Source of the DNA: Salticus scenicus
Lineage: Eukaryota; Arthropoda; Arachnida; Araneae; Salticidae
Direction of reading: 5' to 3'
Length of the DNA stretch: 64,000 bases
Assembly: GCA_963930645.1 (NCBI GenBank)
Contig: OZ005655.1
Span: forward strand, 132,335,626-132,399,625
The position numbers were made by a program, and so were the translations under genes. Positions 59,651-64,000 of the stretch are shown here, piece by piece. The number at the start of each line of letters is the position of its first letter. Position 1 is the first letter of the stretch. The notes under the pieces were generated by a model. It made no database searches. It worked only from the letters and a program-made list of their open reading frames with translations, and was not told the origin of the DNA.

Positions 59651-61228
59651 TGGGTTATCCTGTGAATGTTGAGGTGATTGCGTTTGCAGATGATGTACTA
59701 ATAATGATTAGAGGGGCTTCGGAACTCGAACTTGAAATGCTTGGGAACATAAGTATTAAGAAAATCAGTGAATGGTCAAAGTGCAATAAAGTCATTTTTA
59801 ACACTGAGAAATCTAATGTTATGCATTTTTCAAGGAAGAGAAAAAAAAATGCCTATTCGCATCTATATGAATGGAGAATGTTTAAGCGCAGTAACTGAGA
59901 TGCGTTATCTAGGTGTAACTTTTGACAGCAAACTAAATTGGAACAGCCATATTACCAGTATGTGTGTTAAAGCTAATATTTTACTGCATATGTTAGCAAA
60001 AATGGCTAAGGTTAGTTGGGGTATCGGTCCTGATGCTTTAAAAACAATATATGAGGGTGCAATTGTTCCTTTATTGACCTATGCTGCTCCTGTTTGGTAT
60101 GAAGCTGTAAGTAAATCTTATAACCGAAAGAGGTTAATGTCTACACAGAGATTTATTGCACTTAGAATTATAAAAGGTTTTAGAACGATTTCTTATGAAG
60201 CAGCGTGTATTTTGGCTGGAATTGTTCCTATCTATTTTAAAATTCAAGAAATTGCAGATATTTACACCTGTATAAAGTTCAATAGCCATTTGAAAATAGA
60301 TACAGAGCTCCCTTCAAATTTGTGGCTTCATCCTGGTAAGTATGTACCATTTAATACTTCAAGTGAAAGTGATTCATCTATTGAAATTTATACTGATGGA
60401 AGTGAAATGTCAAATAACATCGGTTGTGCTTTCGTTATCTTTCAGGATGGGCGCACTATTGCTGAAAATAAATTTAAATTGCACCCCCATTGTACGAATA
60501 ATCAAGCTGAAGCTTTTGCCATACTTAAAAGTTTACTTTGGATTTCCTCAAACAGAAATTTCATAAATTATAATTTTAACATATATACCGATAGTAAAAT
60601 AACAATAGATAAAATAAGTAATAAAAGGAAACATTATCCCGTTATTGAAAACATCCGGAAACAGCTTTGGGGTCTAAATTCAAGAAATCAAATTATAAAT
60701 ATTTATTGGGTCAAAGGACATTCAGGTAATATTGGCAATGAACGGGCTGATTTATTGGCCAAAGAAGCTGCTCTTTCAGAAATGCCTTACGATTTTGAAG
60801 ACATCCCGAAATCACACATAAAGAGTGAAATCCGTGAAAATATACTCCGAAAATGGCAAAATGAATGGACTAGCTCACAGAAAGGTTTAACGACTAAACT
60901 CTTTTTACCAACAGTTAACGATCGTCTAAATGCAATAATTCCACACAATAGCAAGCTAACTCAAATTATGTCTGGACATGCAAGAATAAACCAATATCTT
61001 TTTAAATATAAACATTCCACCACCGAAAGTTGTCCTTGTGATACCACTGAAATACAATCGGTTGAACATGTAATCTTCTTTTGCCCGCTTCTGGATTCAC
61101 AAAGATCAGAACTCTTTCGAACAATAATCTCAAATGGACTTACCTGGCCTCCCATATTAAGTACTTTTCTTCATTCTGATTATTTCAATAATTTTTGTAA
61201 ATTTTGTTCGGCAATTTCATTTTTGTAA
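59651..61228 (+). pseudogene. LINE reverse transcriptase C-terminal part and RNase H
   Basis: Resumes with FADDVLIMIRG (catalytic DD) and continues through MRYLGVTFDSKLNWNSHI and LLTYAAPVWYEA, typical of R1/jockey-group elements. Then an RNase H domain with IYTDGSE, NNQAEAFAIL, IYTDSK and HSGNIGNERAD, and a C-terminal zinc-knuckle-like C-x-C-x8-H-x4-C (CPCDTTEIQSVEHVIFFC). One frameshift occurs in an A9 tract near 59848. Otherwise open to 61228; could be nearly intact if homopolymer errors caused the shifts. Confidence 0.85.
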
Positions 61229-61339
61229 TTAGTGATTTATGTTTGTAATTTTGTGATTTTCAATGCATGTAGTGTGACCTTGTCACGGAACATGCTGAAT
61301 TAAAATTTTAATTAAAAAAAAAAAAAAAAAAAAAAACAC

Positions 61340-61480
61340 ATACATACACACATACATACACACACACATACATACATCATCGTAAAAATAGTGAAAACGG
61401 ACTCGCTGGACCTCGAAACGTATAGAAACATCAAAATCTCGAATTCGGATTTTTGACATGATTACAATACTTTCCTCACT
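61340..61480. repeat. (ACAT)n microsatellite and repeat end
   Basis: Right-hand remainder of the microsatellite target of the LINE, then the end of the same host repeat (CACTATAGTGTTCGGAAAGT), which inverts the ACTTTCCGAACA of the leader at 54840. Confidence 0.6.
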
Positions 61481-61489
61481 ATAGTGTTC

Positions 61490-62291
61490 GGAAAGTAACT
61501 AGTACGTTGTGGCCACCACATGACTTTCTTCTATATTTTCCTATACAAATTAATTCAGTAAAAATAATTTATTAAAATTATTATTTTAAAAAATTATCTT
61601 TCATGATAATGCAGACGATTTCCATATTAGAGAAGTAGTATAACACTAAATATCCCCCCCCCCAAAAAAAAGGTCAATTTTATTCTCATTATTACATATA
61701 TATATATATGTATTGTTAAAAATGAAAAAAAAAATCGATAACTTTATTTTAAATTATCGCAGATCGATGGTTCAACCATTCGTTTTAAAGGTAATGGCGG
61801 GCTCTTTTGAAAAATATCCATCATGAAAGTTTACTCCCCTCCAGGGTGGGAGGCGAGGCTCCTACATGCACAATTTTTTTCCCAGTTGACTATCTCTATT
61901 ACAGATAATTCTTTTAAATTTCATAATGATTATTAAAAAATAATTCTCTTTATGCACATTCATACAAAATTTTGGTCCTGTACCACCATGTTAAAAATTT
62001 AGAAAAAGCTCGATGGCAACGCAAGCTGTTGGACAATTTTTACGAAACGTTGATAGGCACTAATTCATGTCAATGTGTAACTACATACCAATTTGTATGA
62101 AATTTTGAGCAGTAGTACCTGAGATACAGTTGCTATAAAATTTTGTCACACACACACAGACAGACGGACAGACAGACATTTTCTAAAAATGGTCAAATCG
62201 TGTTATACAGATCTCAAAACGTGTAAATCCATCAGAAACTCGAGGTCAAAAATTTTTATGAATCCAATACTTTCTATTGAATATAGAAGAA

Positions 62292-62335
<44 letters not shown>
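61490..62335. repeat. Dispersed host repeat, copy 3
   Basis: Same family as 53690-54800 (GTGGCCACCACA, TTCAACCATTCGTTTTAAAG, AGATACAGTTGC) ending in (TA)n. Confidence 0.7.
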
Positions 62336-62338
<3 letters not shown>

Positions 62339-62905
62339 CTGAGGCTAAAATATGAGAAAAATACACACTAATTTAACAGATGCGAATTTTTTTAATGTAA
62401 TGGGAAAACTGAATATTAAAAATATATAGTAGGTACTGAATAATTGAAGAGCTTGTTTCCAAATGGCGTCAAGTCAAAATTTCCCTTCTTGAAAAAACGT
62501 GATTTTGTTATGTAAGATTTATTATTGAATTTAAGGAAAAGATAATTTTTCCCAGTGATCTATGGATGATATGATAATAACACTAAATTATATGGTAAAA
62601 AAATCCTGATAGTATAGTTATTTAGAAATTAAAAAAGAAAAAAATGACTTAGCCCCTTTTGGAGCAAAACTATGACTTGCGCCCTTTTGGCACAAACAAA
62701 TAACGAAATGAAATGACTTACTTGCATTTGAAAGTAATTCAATAATTTTTTTTCATGTAAACACAGCATAAATATTAGATACACAATTTTGGTAGGTAGT
62801 TACCCTAACAGCACACTCATCCATAGGATATCCTGAGGATGTCTTGTGGATGAGATGTCATGTTAAGGTAGTTACCATAATATGATATTGACAGAAATGG
62901 GTGAA
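62336..62905. other. AT-rich host DNA
   Basis: No gene; TAGCCCCTTTTGG and GCGCCCTTTTGGC show a tiny local repeat near 62650 and 62680. Confidence 0.4.
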
Positions 62906-62907
62906 CC

Positions 62908-63405
62908 ATGACCGAACACAGCGTCAGGGAGGAAGCGGTCGGCCTAAAGAGAGGACAGAAAGTGAGAACCAGTCAATCGCAAAGCGGTACTCAAAGCTCC
63001 ATTTCACCATTATCATCGATCCTACATGCAACTGGTACTTCAATGACTTCAAAGACCCTTAATGGACGGCTCAGTGAAATGGGGTTGAGCTCAGTCCCCG
63101 GATCTCTCTACCACTGAGGATGTTTGGAGCATCATAAAAAGGGTATATAAACAGCTCGGGATTTTGCCAATCTAACGCACCAAGTGGACAGAATTTGGCA
63201 CGATGCTTCACAGGAGCACATTGCCAACTCAACTCTATCAATTAATACCAAGCTGAATAACTACGTACCATGGACGTACACTATGGACCGCTCACGCTGT
63301 GTTATCAGAATGGCCCCATTTTGGTCGCTTTTAGAAGATGGCGCTCGCATCGACTGCCTTTCCACTTCAGACTTGAAAGAGCGCTTTAACGCGAGAATTA
63401 AATGA
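62908..63405 (+). pseudogene. Internally deleted Tc1-type transposase relic
   Basis: The first part (MTEHSVREEAVGLKRGQKVR, then TSMTSKTLNGRLSEMGL) matches the N-terminal helix-turn-helix region of Tc1 transposases. It stops near 63117, and the text then jumps to the C-terminal region (DVWSIIKR; DRIWHDASQEHIANS...). The catalytic core is missing. TIRs were not found. Confidence 0.65.
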
Positions 63406-63419
63406 AATAATGTTAAATA

Positions 63420-63775
63420 TCTCGAACAAAAAAACATATATCAGTAAAATTTTTGCTTTAAAATATAGCTAATACAAATGTCTAAAAATCGATTTCTGGA
63501 ATTTTTGAAATTCGGTCCCCAAGGGGGGGGGGAGGGGGCGAAACGTGATTTGACATGCGTTAAACGTGATTTCACATAATCCTATATAACTCAAACAAAA
63601 AAACAGATATACGTGAAATTTTTGCTTTAAAATATAGCTAATACAAATGTCTAAAAATCAGTTTCAGGAATTTTTAAAAATCGGTCCCCAAGGGGGGCGG
63701 GAGGGGGGGGGGCAAAACGTGATTTCACATGCGTGAAACGTGATTTCGCATAATCCTATATATCTCAAACAAAAA
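63420..63775. repeat. ~178-bp tandem duplication
   Basis: Two copies of a unit with ATTTTTGCTTTAAAATATAG, TCGGTCCCCAAGGGGG and CGTGATTTCACA; the G-tracts differ in length. Confidence 0.85.
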
Positions 63776-63778
63776 AAA

Positions 63779-64000
63779 TCTGGAGTGACTCCACTCGACT
63801 TTCCGAACATTGAGTAATTAACAGTTTTGTATGATAAAGTGAAGAAAGAGGAGTTTTTAAACAAACAAAAGAGAGAAAACCATAATAGAGTGTTTGAGTA
63901 TTTTTCTACATATATTACACGATGTTTTATTTAACGCTACTGAACTCTGAGCTCATAAATCATAATGATAAAGAATTTTTTGTTGTGTCCCTGTAAAAAC
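63779..64000. repeat. Second copy of the 54821 leader repeat
   Basis: TCTGGAGTGACTCCACTCGA through TTGTGTCCCTGTAAAAA matches 54821-55045 with few changes. The window ends inside the repeat. Confidence 0.85.

Larger units (their letters stand above)
55727..61330 (+). mobile_element. 5'-truncated R1/jockey-type LINE, split by a DNA transposon
   Basis: The retained part begins inside the reverse transcriptase (ISLLPVAGKVLEKLMIERI), continues through QFGFTSGKSTTDAI and MGCPQGS, is cut at 56166-59648 by a DNA transposon, and resumes with FADDVLIM. It ends in an RNase H domain and a poly(A) tail (61313-61336). It inserted in an (ACAT)n microsatellite, which flanks both ends. At the 5' junction the microsatellite is also present in inverted form (TATGTATGTATGTGTGTATG), perhaps from twin priming. 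Confidence 0.85.

Overview
The window looks like repeat-rich, AT-rich nuclear DNA of an arthropod. The transposon families present (Ty3/gypsy, R1/jockey-type LINE, Tc1/mariner, hAT and pogo MITEs, a Helitron-type relic, tRNA-derived SINEs) and the very abundant (TAA)n/(TA)n microsatellites fit a chelicerate or crustacean, but the sequence does not settle which. I see no intact conventional host gene, no rRNA or true tRNA gene and no CRISPR array.

Layout. 1-5.6 kb: AT-rich DNA with foldback hairpins and a tandem array of tRNA-derived SINE-like units. About 5.64-25.19 kb: a compositionally foreign segment that I interpret as an endogenous large-DNA-virus-like element. It holds three compact GC-rich reading frames among many repeat arrays. 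The frames are a RING-finger protein (8999-9979, +), a proline-rich nuclear-type protein ending in a CtBP-binding PLDLS motif (17544-18974, -) and a small ORF with faint Bro-N-like character (19193-19603, +), the last two divergently transcribed from one CCAAT/GC-box promoter. 25.2-31.5 kb: host repeats, including a second decayed Tc1-like copy. 31,497-43,298: a Ty3/gypsy retrotransposon on the minus strand, broken by nested insertions: a 5.9-kb TA-flanked DNA element that itself carries a solo LTR, an hAT MITE, and a further ~0.65-kb insert with a palindromic MITE. 43.3-45.2 kb: three MITEs with clear target duplications. 48.3-49.3 kb: a minisatellite followed by a Helitron helicase-like fragment. 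49,417-52,204: a mariner-type element with ~460-bp inverted repeats and a dead transposase. 52.2-64 kb: dispersed and tandem host repeats, and a 5'-truncated LINE split by a 3.5-kb DNA transposon with short inverted ends.

The most interesting part is the 5.6-25.2 kb segment. Its homologous-region-like blocks carry at least 14 exact AP-1 (TGASTCA) sites and seven copies of one 15-bp palindrome. It also has three tandem CRE (TGACGTCA) sites with CCAAT boxes and a 430-bp tandem repeat with a CTCF-like motif. Two of its genes have initiator-like sequences almost touching the ATG. A RING protein, a CtBP-recruiting protein and bZIP-rich palindromic enhancers together resemble the regulatory (immediate-early) region of a large DNA virus. 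A Tc1 copy inside the segment, related to one outside it, and SINE sequence at the left junction argue for true integration rather than contamination. Viral ancestry is inference; no capsid, polymerase or packaging gene is visible.
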